DNA of 5,827 nt from positions 1 through 5,827 of the forward strand of contig DOVP01000256.1 in the NCBI GenBank assembly GCA_003520025.1, in the 5' to 3' direction. Position 1 is the first letter of the stretch. Every line of letters starts with the position of its first letter. Made by a program: the position numbers and the translations under genes. The notes beneath the pieces are model-generated. The model did no database searches. It was not told where the DNA came from and saw nothing but the letters and a program-made list of their open reading frames with translations. Source of the DNA: Phycisphaerales bacterium (lineage in GTDB: Bacteria > Planctomycetota > Phycisphaerae > Phycisphaerales > SM1A02). Of the stretch, positions 1 through 5,692 are shown piece after piece.

Positions 1-2
1 TC

Positions 3-482
3 GTCGTGTCATTCAACTCTGATGACGGGGAACTGGCGACCCGCATGAATGACGAGGCGGCCAAAGCCGTACGATTTGGCGACCTTCCACCAGCGGAGGC
101 CATCAAGTTCGTCACGCTGAATCCCGCGATTCAACTGCACATCGATCACCGAACCGGATCGCTCGAAGCAGGGAAGGACGCCGACTTCGCCGTCTGGAAC
201 CGCGATCCACTCGACTCCTACAGTCTGTGTCTTCAGACCTGGATCGACGGAGCCCGCTACTTCGACCGTGACGAGGATGCTGAACTCGCAGCCCGAGATG
301 CCGCCGAACGAACACGACTCGTAGAACTGGTTCTGCACGAGGGACTTGGCGCACCGCCTGAACTCAAGGAACCGGAGGAAGAAGAAACCACGCCTGCTTG
401 GGTGAGGAACCCCTACGACACGGTGGATGATCATCGAGGCTGTTGCGGCATTCCCGCCGAGCATGAGGAGTCGATGAAATGA
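3..482 (+). CDS. Amidohydrolase family protein, C-terminal part (gene cut by left edge)
   Basis: This is the 3' end of a metal-dependent hydrolase of the imidazolonepropionase-related group; the substrate cannot be read from the sequence. The reading frame is open to the left edge, so the GTG at position 6 is not a true start. The first visible residues are VVSFNSDD; in the amidohydrolase superfamily the Asp at this place, after the last barrel strand, is the conserved metal and catalytic ligand. Next come an alanine-rich helix (EAAKAVRFG), the T-x-NPA segment and GSLEAGKDADFAVW, the usual lead into the closing beta-sandwich, which ends near WIDGARYF. The tail beyond is charged, with an acidic stretch (EPEEEE) and a terminal HRGCCG. 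The stop overlaps the start of the next gene by 4 nt (ATGA), so the two are almost certainly co-transcribed and translationally coupled. The family is well supported; the specific function is unknown. Confidence 0.9.
   Translation, partial: VVSFNSDDGELATRMNDEAAKAVRFGDLPPAEAIKFVTLNPAIQLHIDHRTGSLEAGKDADFAVWNRDPLDSYSLCLQTWIDGARYFDRDEDAELAARDAAERTRLVELVLHEGLGAPPELKEPEEEETTPAWVRNPYDTVDDHRGCCGIPAEHEESMK
465..470 (+). promoter_or_regulatory. Ribosome binding site of the second amidohydrolase gene
   Basis: GAGGAG lies 8 nt before the ATG at 479, inside the end of the upstream coding region. It favours the overlapping ATG at 479 over the in-frame ATG at 491 (Met5). Confidence 0.65.
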
Positions 483-1768
483 TTCGAATCATGAGCCTGC
501 TTACCCTCGCGCTCCTGTCCGCCACCGCTCTGGGTCAGTCGCGGCAGATCCCCGCGTCTGATACCGAAGGTCCGGTGCTGCTGATCAACGCCACCATCCA
601 CCCGGTCACCGCCGAACCGCTCGAGAGCGGATGGATGGCCTTCGAGAATGGTCGCATCACACTGATCGGCCGTGGCGACCGACCGAGCATCGACGGCGCC
701 GAGATCATTGATCTTGAAGGTCGCCATGTATACCCGGGACTGGTCGCCGCCGACTCGATCCTCGGGCTTGTCGAAACCGGCATGGCTGAGGTGACGCACG
801 ATCATGACGAGCAAGGATCGTTCACCCCGGAGGCGCGGGCCGTCGTGGCGCTCAATCCCGACAGCGATCTCATTCCTGTCACCCGCGCGTCGGGCATTCT
901 GACGGCGCTCGTTGTCCCGGATGGTGGACGGCTGCCGGGCCAAGCCGCCGTTATTCACCTTGATGGATGGGACTGGGAAGACCTCGCCGTCACACCCTCA
1001 GCCGCCATAGTGATCGAGTGGCCCTCGATGGATCGGCCCTCGTTCGGCACCCGCGCCAGCGACGATGGCAAGGCCGCTACCAAGCAACTCGACACGCTCA
1101 ATGACTACTTGGACGAAGCCGAGGCCTATCTCGCCGCGTGCGATGCGGACAACACGCTAACGCCCGACAGTCGCGCCGAGTCGCTCCGCCCCGCCCTCGC
1201 GGGCGAGCAGCCCGTGCTGATCAAGGCCTCCACTGCGGGGCAGATCGCAACCGCCGTCGCGTGGGCCAAGATGCGTGGACTCGACCCGATCATCCTCGGC
1301 GGCGAAGAAGCCGATGAGGTCGCCTCCCTGCTGGTCGAAGAGGATGTGCCAGTCATCGTCCGAGGTGTACACCGATATCCCCGCAGCCGCTCTCGCAACC
1401 CGGACGAGCCTCATGCGTTGCCCGCACGCCTTCGAGACAAAGGCGTTCGCTTCTGCATCGCCCCCCGCGATCGGCCTGCGCATCTGCGGAATCTCCCCCA
1501 CCACGCCGCCACGGCGGTTGCCAACGGCCTGACACCCAAGGAAGGCCTGCGAGCCATCACCATCGATGCCGCCGAGATCATCGGCGTCGGGGAGACCCTC
1601 GGTAGCCTTGAACCTGGCAAATCCGCCACTTTCATCGTGACCACCGGCGACCCGCTCCAGATCCGCACCGAAGTTGAACAGGCGTGGATCGACGGACGCC
1701 CCATCGATCTGAGTACACGGCATACCCAACTTCGCGACAAGTACCGCCGCAAGTACGCCGAAGGCTGA
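479..1768 (+). CDS. Exported amidohydrolase-like protein lacking the HxH metal motif
   Basis: This 429-residue protein starts with a signal peptide (hydrophobic core about residues 5-18, likely cleavage after ALG at 17-19), so it acts outside the cytoplasm. Residues 33-90 form the N-terminal beta-sandwich half, ending in GRHVYPGLVAADS (81-93). In active amidohydrolases PGL/PGF is followed by an HxH metal pair; here it is followed by VAADS, with no histidine. A segment typical of this subgroup follows (ALNPDSDLIPVTRASG, 124-139). The C-terminal half has LRNLPHHAATAVANGL (336-351), the T-x-DAAEIIGV helix (361-370) and GSLEPGKSATFIV (375-387). The usual catalytic Asp after the last strand is also not evident near FCIAPRDRP (325-333). 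The protein ends in a basic HTQLRDKYRRKY tail. It is coupled to the preceding amidohydrolase gene, which keeps its Asp, suggesting a working pair or heteromer. Either it uses other ligands or it is a non-catalytic partner. Confidence 0.88.
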   Translation: MIRIMSLLTLALLSATALGQSRQIPASDTEGPVLLINATIHPVTAEPLESGWMAFENGRITLIGRGDRPSIDGAEIIDLEGRHVYPGLVAADSILGLVETGMAEVTHDHDEQGSFTPEARAVVALNPDSDLIPVTRASGILTALVVPDGGRLPGQAAVIHLDGWDWEDLAVTPSAAIVIEWPSMDRPSFGTRASDDGKAATKQLDTLNDYLDEAEAYLAACDADNTLTPDSRAESLRPALAGEQPVLIKASTAGQIATAVAWAKMRGLDPIILGGEEADEVASLLVEEDVPVIVRGVHRYPRSRSRNPDEPHALPARLRDKGVRFCIAPRDRPAHLRNLPHHAATAVANGLTPKEGLRAITIDAAEIIGVGETLGSLEPGKSATFIVTTGDPLQIRTEVEQAWIDGRPIDLSTRHTQLRDKYRRKYAEG

Positions 1769-1792
1769 TACCCTCCGAAGCAGAATGAGGTT

Positions 1793-1825
1793 CTGGCCTG
1801 CTCGCGGCATGCGCTGCGGGGCCAG
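1793..1825 (+). terminator. Possible terminator hairpin after the amidohydrolase operon
   Basis: CTGGCC (1793-1798) is complementary to GGCCAG (1820-1825). The 21-nt loop is itself GC-rich and contains GCATGC (1807-1812). It begins 24 nt after the amidohydrolase stop, but no T run follows, so a classical Rho-independent terminator is not shown. Confidence 0.25.
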
Positions 1826-1844
1826 CCAAGAGGGAAGTGTGGTC

Positions 1845-1859
1845 CCCGCAGAAAGCGGG
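1845..1859 (+). repeat. Short perfect hairpin in the leader region
   Basis: CCCGC (1845-1849), loop AGAAA, GCGGG (1855-1859). The 5-bp all-GC stem has no T tract after it. It may belong to the 5' leader of the downstream gene or be a transcript 3' end; the role is unknown. Confidence 0.35.
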
Positions 1860-1891
1860 AATGAGTCCACCGCGGTGCCGCCGCCGTACGA

Positions 1892-1901
1892 CCCCCCCCC
1901 C
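1892..1901 (+). repeat. C10 homopolymer tract
   Basis: Ten consecutive C lie 157 nt before the ATG at 2058. This is the longest homopolymer I noticed in the window. Such tracts are prone to slippage. Here it sits outside the likely coding region, so a length change would alter leader spacing and not the protein. Confidence 0.9.
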
Positions 1902-2027
1902 GGAAGTGTTGCCATCAGGGAACACCCCTCGGGCGGGACACTCGATTACCGTCACTGCCCCACGCGGGCGGGAAGACGATCGAGCCACGGGTCACAGCCG
2001 GAAGACCTGCCTCGTTTCTCGACCATC

Positions 2028-2044
2028 GCCCGCGTGACACGGGC
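2028..2044 (+). promoter_or_regulatory. Hairpin abutting the ribosome binding site of the PEP-CTERM-like gene
   Basis: GCCCG (2028-2032) pairs with CGGGC (2040-2044) around a 7-nt loop. The stem ends directly against the purine run AGAGAG (2045-2050), which lies 7 nt before the ATG and is the probable ribosome binding site. Folding could affect access to that site; this is inference only. Confidence 0.3.
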
Positions 2045-2057
2045 AGAGAGTGCTTCC

Positions 2058-2615
2058 ATGCGCACCAGTCTCATCGCCGCTGCGGCTACGACCGCGATTG
2101 CCGCCACCGCTTCGGCCGATCTGCTCATCGACGAAGGAGTCATACTCGATATCACCGCAACGATTGGAACAGGTCAATTTACTTCGTACGCCGTCATCGA
2201 CTTTGCCGCGACAGGCGGTACCTCTCATGCCTTCGCCTATCAGTGGAACGACGAAACAACCACCCACGACATGCTGCTGGCACTGAGCGATGTCGGACTG
2301 ATCTACGACTGGACCGACTGGGGCAGCGGCATCTTCGCTGACAACTTCACTTGGAACGATCAGTCCGGGGACCCGTCCTACTTCTGGGCCCATTCGCTGG
2401 CCACGCCGGCCGGAGACGGCATTGTGGACTGGTCCGACGCCTGGTCCGCGGCTGACGCAACCGCCCTGAGCGATGGGCTGATTTCCGGCTGGTACAACGG
2501 TTTCAATGATGACTACTCCGCCATCCCGCCGACCCTGCCGCTGACGGCCATCCCCAATCCGGCCACGGTGGCGGTGTTCATGCTGCTCGGCGGTCGCCGT
2601 CGCCGCGTGGCTTGA
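2058..2615 (+). CDS. Exported protein with PEP-CTERM-like sorting tail
   Basis: This 185-residue protein has an Ala/Thr-rich signal peptide (residues 4-20) with an ASA cleavage site before Asp21. The mature part is acidic and aromatic: YAVIDFA (44-50), HAFAYQW (57-63), THDMLLAL (69-76), YDWTDWGSG (83-91), SYFWAHS (107-113) and SDGLISGWYNG (138-148). This order (a viDf strand, a yxW segment, dml, a paired-Trp segment, then dGxxxGW) recalls small PEP-CTERM proteins I know from planctomycetes and cyanobacteria whose function is unknown. The C-terminus has Pro-Asn-Pro (166-168), a short hydrophobic stretch (TVAVFMLLGG, 170-179) and four arginines. This is the layout of an exosortase/PEP-CTERM signal, with NP in place of EP, so the mature protein is probably cleaved and passed to the envelope or matrix. 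I chose the ATG at 2058 because it gives a clean signal peptide and has AGAGAG 7 nt before it; the frame extends further upstream without coding character. Confidence 0.8.
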   Translation: MRTSLIAAAATTAIAATASADLLIDEGVILDITATIGTGQFTSYAVIDFAATGGTSHAFAYQWNDETTTHDMLLALSDVGLIYDWTDWGSGIFADNFTWNDQSGDPSYFWAHSLATPAGDGIVDWSDAWSAADATALSDGLISGWYNGFNDDYSAIPPTLPLTAIPNPATVAVFMLLGGRRRRVA

Positions 2616-2616
2616 C

Positions 2617-2644
2617 ATCCACTGTGGCTCCTGCGACCGTGGAT
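2617..2644 (+). terminator. Possible terminator hairpin after the PEP-CTERM-like gene
   Basis: ATCCAC (2617-2622) pairs with GTGGAT (2639-2644), with an inner GG/CC step (2626-2627 with 2637-2638) across a 3-nt bulge. It starts one nucleotide after the stop codon. The following bases (CCTTCG) are only weakly T-rich, so termination is uncertain. Confidence 0.35.
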
Positions 2645-2672
2645 CCTTCGTCACCAGAGTAAGGAACCCGTC

Positions 2673-2759
2673 ATGACGGCATCAACGATCACCACGCAAC
2701 CCCTTCCGTGCTGCTGGTTCCAAGTCAATACCCGCGATGCCAACGGCGGCGGCGACTGA
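2673..2759 (+). CDS. Possible 28-residue leader peptide upstream of the aldehyde dehydrogenase
   Basis: A short ORF starts with ATG at 2673, has AAGGA at 2661-2665 (7 nt spacing, better than anything before the dehydrogenase GTG) and ends with TGA at 2757-2759. The peptide begins MTASTITTQPLPCCWF and ends in NGGGD. It is in the same reading frame as the dehydrogenase, and its stop is 6 nt before the GTG start. It could be a leader whose translation feeds ribosomes to the dehydrogenase by termination and re-initiation, or the remains of a longer N-terminus cut by a nonsense codon. I recognise no homologue; the PCCWF segment has only a loose resemblance to N-termini of small glyoxalase-like proteins. 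Confidence 0.4.
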   Translation: MTASTITTQPLPCCWFQVNTRDANGGGD

Positions 2760-2765
2760 TACCCG

Positions 2766-4145
2766 GTGCCTCAGCCCTTCCCCATCGTCAACCCGGCGAC
2801 AGGCCAGGTGATTCGTGAGCATCCGGCAATCGATGCCGATGAGGCTGCAAGACGTGTCGATACGGCGCACGCCGCGTGGAAGCATTGGCGCGGACTACCG
2901 TTTTCCGATCGCTCGGAGGTCTTGACAACAGTTGCCGCTCTTCTGCGAGCCGGAGTTGATCGATACGCCGAGTGCATTACCGAGGAGATGGGCAAGCCCA
3001 TCAGCGAATCACGGGCGGAAGTCGAGAAGTGTGCTTGGGTCTGCGAATACTACGCCGCGCACGCAGAATCGATGCTGGCCGATGAGCGGTTCGACATCGA
3101 AGGCGCAGAAGTATCGCTCGTCTGTCGTCCGATCGGTGTGCTGTACGCCATCATGCCCTGGAACTTTCCGCTCTGGCAGGTCTTTCGCGCAGCAGCGCCG
3201 AATCTCATGGCCGGTAACGCCATGGTGCTCAAGCACGCGCCAATCACGCTGGGGTGCGGGGAAGATATTACGAATCTCTTCGGGGAAGCAGGCGCGCCCA
3301 AGGGGCTGTTCTGCGATCTGCCCATACACGTCTCCGACTCACCCGGTGTGATCGCTCACCGCCACATTCGTGGCGTCACGCTGACGGGGAGCGATGCGGC
3401 AGGGCGCGCCGTGGCGGCAGATGCAGGCGCCAATCTAAAAAAATGCGTCCTGGAACTCGGCGGCAGCGACCCCTATGTCGTCTTGGAGGATGCGGATCTC
3501 GAACTCGCCGCCGACAAGTGTGTCGCAAGCCGCATGCTCAATTGTGGACAGGTCTGCATCGCGGCCAAGCGTTTGATCGTGGTCGATTCGGTGTACGAGC
3601 AGTTCCGCGATGGCGTGCTTGATCGAATGGCCGGAATCGAGATGCAAGACCCCACCGATGAATCATCGAGGCTTGGCCCGATGGCGCGGGAGGATCTGCG
3701 TCAGGGGCTGCACGAGCAGGTGCAGCGGACGATCGCGGCTGGCTCGACACTTCTGATGGGCGGAAAGATCCCCGATCGTGATGGCTGGTGGTATCCCCCA
3801 ACGGTGCTCGATGATGTCAAACCGGGTGAGCCTGCCTTTGACGAGGAACTCTTCGGCCCGGTTGCTTGTCTCATTCATGCCCGCGATGAATCGCACGCCA
3901 TCGAACTCGCTGGCGATTCGGACCTCGGACTGGCCGGTGCGGTATTCACCTCTGACCGCCGATACGGCCTGACCATCGCCGCCGATGAAATCGACGCAGG
4001 CAGCGTCGCCGTCAACGACTTCGTCCGAAGTGATCCCCGGGTGCCGTTCGGTGGCATCAAAGACAGCGGCTTCGGCCGCGAACTGGGCGTGCCGGGAATT
4101 CGCGAGTTCATCAATCTCAAGAGCGTCGTCGTGGCGACACCCTAA
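2766..4145 (+). CDS. sad: NAD(P)-dependent succinate-semialdehyde dehydrogenase, Sad/YneI type
   Basis: This 459-residue cytosolic aldehyde dehydrogenase oxidises an aldehyde, probably succinate semialdehyde, to the acid with NAD(P)+; in E. coli the Sad (YneI) enzyme serves GABA and related catabolism. It follows Sad along its whole length (about 462 residues there). Visible landmarks are VNPATGQVI (8-16), EEMGKPISESRAEVEK (73-88), PWNFPLW (131-137) with oxyanion Asn133, VLKHAP (154-159) with cofactor-binding Lys156, LTGS (206-209), ELGGSDP (230-236) with general base Glu230, GQVCIAAKR (261-269) with nucleophile Cys264, EELFGPV (360-366) and PFGGIKDSGFGRE (427-439). KHAP in place of the more common KPSE is shared with Sad. 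All catalytic residues are present. The GTG start gives the expected N-terminus but has no good ribosome binding site; the next in-frame Met is residue 75. Exact substrate and NAD/NADP preference cannot be told from sequence, and no pathway partner is adjacent. Confidence 0.93.
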   Translation: MPQPFPIVNPATGQVIREHPAIDADEAARRVDTAHAAWKHWRGLPFSDRSEVLTTVAALLRAGVDRYAECITEEMGKPISESRAEVEKCAWVCEYYAAHAESMLADERFDIEGAEVSLVCRPIGVLYAIMPWNFPLWQVFRAAAPNLMAGNAMVLKHAPITLGCGEDITNLFGEAGAPKGLFCDLPIHVSDSPGVIAHRHIRGVTLTGSDAAGRAVAADAGANLKKCVLELGGSDPYVVLEDADLELAADKCVASRMLNCGQVCIAAKRLIVVDSVYEQFRDGVLDRMAGIEMQDPTDESSRLGPMAREDLRQGLHEQVQRTIAAGSTLLMGGKIPDRDGWWYPPTVLDDVKPGEPAFDEELFGPVACLIHARDESHAIELAGDSDLGLAGAVFTSDRRYGLTIAADEIDAGSVAVNDFVRSDPRVPFGGIKDSGFGRELGVPGIREFINLKSVVVATP

Positions 4146-4148
4146 CGA

Positions 4149-4499
4149 TCAGTCGTCCTCGAGTTGACGCCGCAGTCGCTCGTTTTCGGCCTGCAAGCGA
4201 AGACGCTCATTCTCGGCCCGCAGACGCTGCGACTCGGCGTTGTTCTGGTACACAGGGCTGTTGGCTTCCTGCTGTCGCTGCTTTTGGGCGCGATCTTTGT
4301 CCATCTCGTTGCCGACGAGGTATCCGCCGAGTGCGCCAACACCAGCGCCGATGAGTGTCCCCTCGGTGTTGCCGCCGATCGCCTGACCAGCCAGTGCACC
4401 GGTTCCGGCCCCGATCAGGCTTCCGGACTTGGCTGAATTATCACAGGCCCCGAGAAGGCCAATGGAAATGCTGGCCGCTGTCATCATTAGTACACGCAT
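4149..4499 (-). CDS. Glycine-zipper lipoprotein with C-terminal coiled coil
   Basis: This 116-residue protein has a lipoprotein signal peptide ending in the lipobox LGAC, so Cys19 would be lipidated and the protein anchored in a membrane. Two glycine-zipper repeats follow at 21-residue spacing: GSLIGAGTGALAGQAIGG (26-43) and GTLIGAGVGALGGYLVGN (47-64), each able to form a small-residue helix that packs in or against a membrane, as in SlyB-like and YMGG outer-membrane proteins. Residues 65-90 are polar and Gln/Asn-rich, and 91-113 form a charged amphipathic helix with AENERLR repeated at 95-101 and 104-110, probably a coiled coil for oligomer or partner binding. It has an excellent ribosome binding site (AAGGAG, + strand 4507-4512, 7 nt from the start). 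It is convergent with the dehydrogenase gene, 3 nt apart, and divergent from the dockerin-type gene. Its role is probably envelope structure or stress, but unproven. Confidence 0.88.
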   Translation of the reverse strand: MRVLMMTAASISIGLLGACDNSAKSGSLIGAGTGALAGQAIGGNTEGTLIGAGVGALGGYLVGNEMDKDRAQKQRQQEANSPVYQNNAESQRLRAENERLRLQAENERLRRQLEDD

Positions 4500-4506
4500 G
4501 CTGGAA

Positions 4507-4512
4507 CTCCTT
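4507..4512 (-). promoter_or_regulatory. Ribosome binding site of the lipoprotein gene
   Basis: Read on the minus strand this is AAGGAG (GAAGGAG with the next base), 7 nt before the ATG. It is the strongest such site in the window and fixes the start at 4499. Confidence 0.8.
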
Positions 4513-4524
4513 CACTTTGGTTCT

Positions 4525-4537
4525 GCCCTCAAAGGGC
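4525..4537 (-). promoter_or_regulatory. Small hairpin in the lipoprotein 5' leader
   Basis: GCCCT, loop CAA (AGGGC on the other arm) makes a perfect 5-bp stem with a 3-nt loop. It lies just downstream of the proposed minus-strand -10 box, so it would sit at the very 5' end of the mRNA, where it could stabilise the transcript or bind a regulator. Confidence 0.35.
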
Positions 4538-4547
4538 CTGAAGTAAC

Positions 4548-4577
4548 AGTATTGGCGATCACCATGCCTCCGGTCAA
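4548..4577 (-). promoter_or_regulatory. Candidate sigma-70-like promoter of the lipoprotein gene
   Basis: On the minus strand TTGACC (+ strand 4572-4577; five of six to the -35 consensus) is followed after 18 nt by AATACT (4548-4553; four of six to the -10 consensus). The predicted start near 4540 would give a leader of about 40 nt. No equally good pair is visible for the divergent plus-strand gene. Confidence 0.45.
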
Positions 4578-4641
4578 GCCGTTGGCAGAATCTCGCTTGG
4601 ATCTGAGCCCCATTTGTGCCACACTGTGGGATGATGTGTGA

Positions 4642-4647
4642 GAGGAG
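4642..4647 (+). promoter_or_regulatory. Ribosome binding site of the dockerin-type gene
   Basis: GAGGAG within AGAGGAGA lies 9 nt before the ATG at 4657 and supports that start. Confidence 0.7.
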
Positions 4648-4656
4648 ACCTGAAAA

Positions 4657-5691
4657 ATGAGATTTTTGGCTCCATGTGTGACGGCATCGCTGCTGGTCGC
4701 CGCCGCAGTTGGAAACGAGTACAACCTGACCAGCGACGGATCGATGAACCTGCAGGGCTCGCTCGGTACGGTACTGAGCGGTACGCTGATCGGTGACTGG
4801 GACGAGGAAACTAATCCCGACGGGACCCGCACACTTCCGGGAGTTTGGGGTGGCAGCGGCAATAATCCGATTTCGTTCGAGTTGACCATCACCATCGCCT
4901 TCGACGGCGACTCGGTGCCAACCGGTCCACTTCACCTCATGCTCGACCCAAAAACCGCATCGGCGACAATCACCGGACTTGCGTGGAGCGTGACATCCGA
5001 GACGGTTCTTTCGGCGACCCTGACTGGCACTGCGCTCTATGAGACATTTCGAACCGTCGCGCCGGACTCGCTGTATCCGGGCGGCATACCGATCGAGATA
5101 CCACTGGGTGAAGCAACAATCAACGCAGCAACGATTACACAAACAACCTCTGCCGTCGGAACCGCCACGCCCATCGACGGCCAGCCGGGCGCGCACGATA
5201 TTCTGGTTCCGGTCCCGGCGACATTGGCGTTCATCGTCACCAACGAGGCACTTGGGGAGTTGCCGATGGAGTTTCCGATTGTCCTGATCATCGACGGCAC
5301 GCATCAAGTCGGCGATGCGACCGACTTCCTCACGATGACCGCCGACGCCTCCTTTGATGAGGCAGGCGATATTCCGGGTGAACCGCTGCCCACCATTCCG
5401 CTGGAGATACCAACTGTCATCCCGCCCGGCGATGAAACGGCCGGTGTATTGCTCGATTTGGCACTGACGAGCGCTTCGGCGGAACTCGCCATCAACGCCG
5501 ACCTCACTGCCATCCACCAACAGAGTCTGTCAGGCGATGTCAACGGTGACGGCGTCGTGGATACGAATGACCTGCTAGCCGTCCTCGCAGCATGGGGACC
5601 ATGTGAATCACCCTGCAGCGAGGACATCAATAACGACGGTCAGGTCGATGTAAATGATGTGTTGGTGCTGATCGCCGCTTGGTCGACTTGA
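4657..5691 (+). CDS. Secreted protein with C-terminal dockerin-like calcium repeats
   Basis: This 344-residue protein has a signal peptide (hydrophobic residues 8-18, probable cleavage near Gly19/Asn20). Residues 20-290 are rich in Thr, Ala, Gly and beta-branched residues and look like an all-beta extracellular domain, with a GVWGGSGNNPISFELTITI segment (62-80); I do not recognise the family. The end carries two EF-hand-like dockerin loops. Loop 1 is GDVNGDGVVDTND, with ligands at D294, N296, D298, D302 and D305. Loop 2 is EDINNDGQVDVND, with D323, N325, D327, D331 and D334. Each is followed by a hydrophobic helix ending in AW. The linker WGPCESPC (313-320) holds the only two cysteines of the mature protein, a likely disulfide. 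Dockerin repeats bind calcium and, in cellulosomes, dock to cohesins; in planctomycetes such tails are common on secreted proteins of unknown function. Its stop is 1 nt from that of the converging gene. Confidence 0.85.
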   Translation: MRFLAPCVTASLLVAAAVGNEYNLTSDGSMNLQGSLGTVLSGTLIGDWDEETNPDGTRTLPGVWGGSGNNPISFELTITIAFDGDSVPTGPLHLMLDPKTASATITGLAWSVTSETVLSATLTGTALYETFRTVAPDSLYPGGIPIEIPLGEATINAATITQTTSAVGTATPIDGQPGAHDILVPVPATLAFIVTNEALGELPMEFPIVLIIDGTHQVGDATDFLTMTADASFDEAGDIPGEPLPTIPLEIPTVIPPGDETAGVLLDLALTSASAELAINADLTAIHQQSLSGDVNGDGVVDTNDLLAVLAAWGPCESPCSEDINNDGQVDVNDVLVLIAAWST

Positions 5692-5692
5692 C

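Larger units (their letters stand above)
1769..2057 (+). other. Intergenic leader region with hairpins and a C10 tract
   Basis: These 289 nt separate the amidohydrolase stop from the start of the PEP-CTERM-like gene. The frame of that gene stays open back to 1785, but the added 91 residues are low in complexity, rich in Pro, Arg and Ser, and would bury the signal peptide, so I read the stretch as non-coding. It holds a GC-rich inverted repeat (1793-1825), a perfect 5-bp hairpin (1845-1859), ten C in a row (1892-1901), a direct repeat CGGGCGGGA (1930-1938 and 1965-1973) and a hairpin next to the ribosome binding site (2028-2044). I see no convincing -35/-10 promoter. Confidence 0.55.

Noticed and set aside
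1157..1915. Minus-strand open frame of 252 codons opposite the second amidohydrolase gene
   Set aside because: It mirrors a well-supported coding region and has no motif or ribosome binding site that I can see.
1785..2057. Longer version of the PEP-CTERM-like gene starting at 1785
   Set aside because: The frame is open, but the extra 91 residues are low-complexity, would place the signal peptide inside the protein, and cross the C10 tract; the ATG at 2058 has a fitting ribosome binding site.
1992..2654. Minus-strand open frame of 220 codons opposite the PEP-CTERM-like gene
   Set aside because: The composition is Gly/Arg-rich with no recognisable domain, while the plus strand has a signal peptide, aromatic motifs and a sorting tail.
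2673..4145. Selenocysteine or other programmed readthrough of the TGA at 2757
   Set aside because: The catalytic Cys264 is elsewhere, the dehydrogenase has a complete N-terminus from the GTG, and no selenocysteine insertion hairpin is evident after the TGA.
4597..4635. Sigma-70-like promoter for the dockerin-type gene (TTGGAT and GATGAT)
   Set aside because: The spacing between the two boxes is far from 17 nt and no better pair was found, so it is not listed.
4441..5520. Long minus-strand open frame of 359 codons opposite the dockerin-type gene
   Set aside because: Its translation is rich in Arg, Gln, Gly and Cys with no motif, it covers the divergent intergenic region and overlaps the lipoprotein start, and the plus strand has a signal peptide and dockerin repeats. 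It is a shadow frame of GC-rich DNA.
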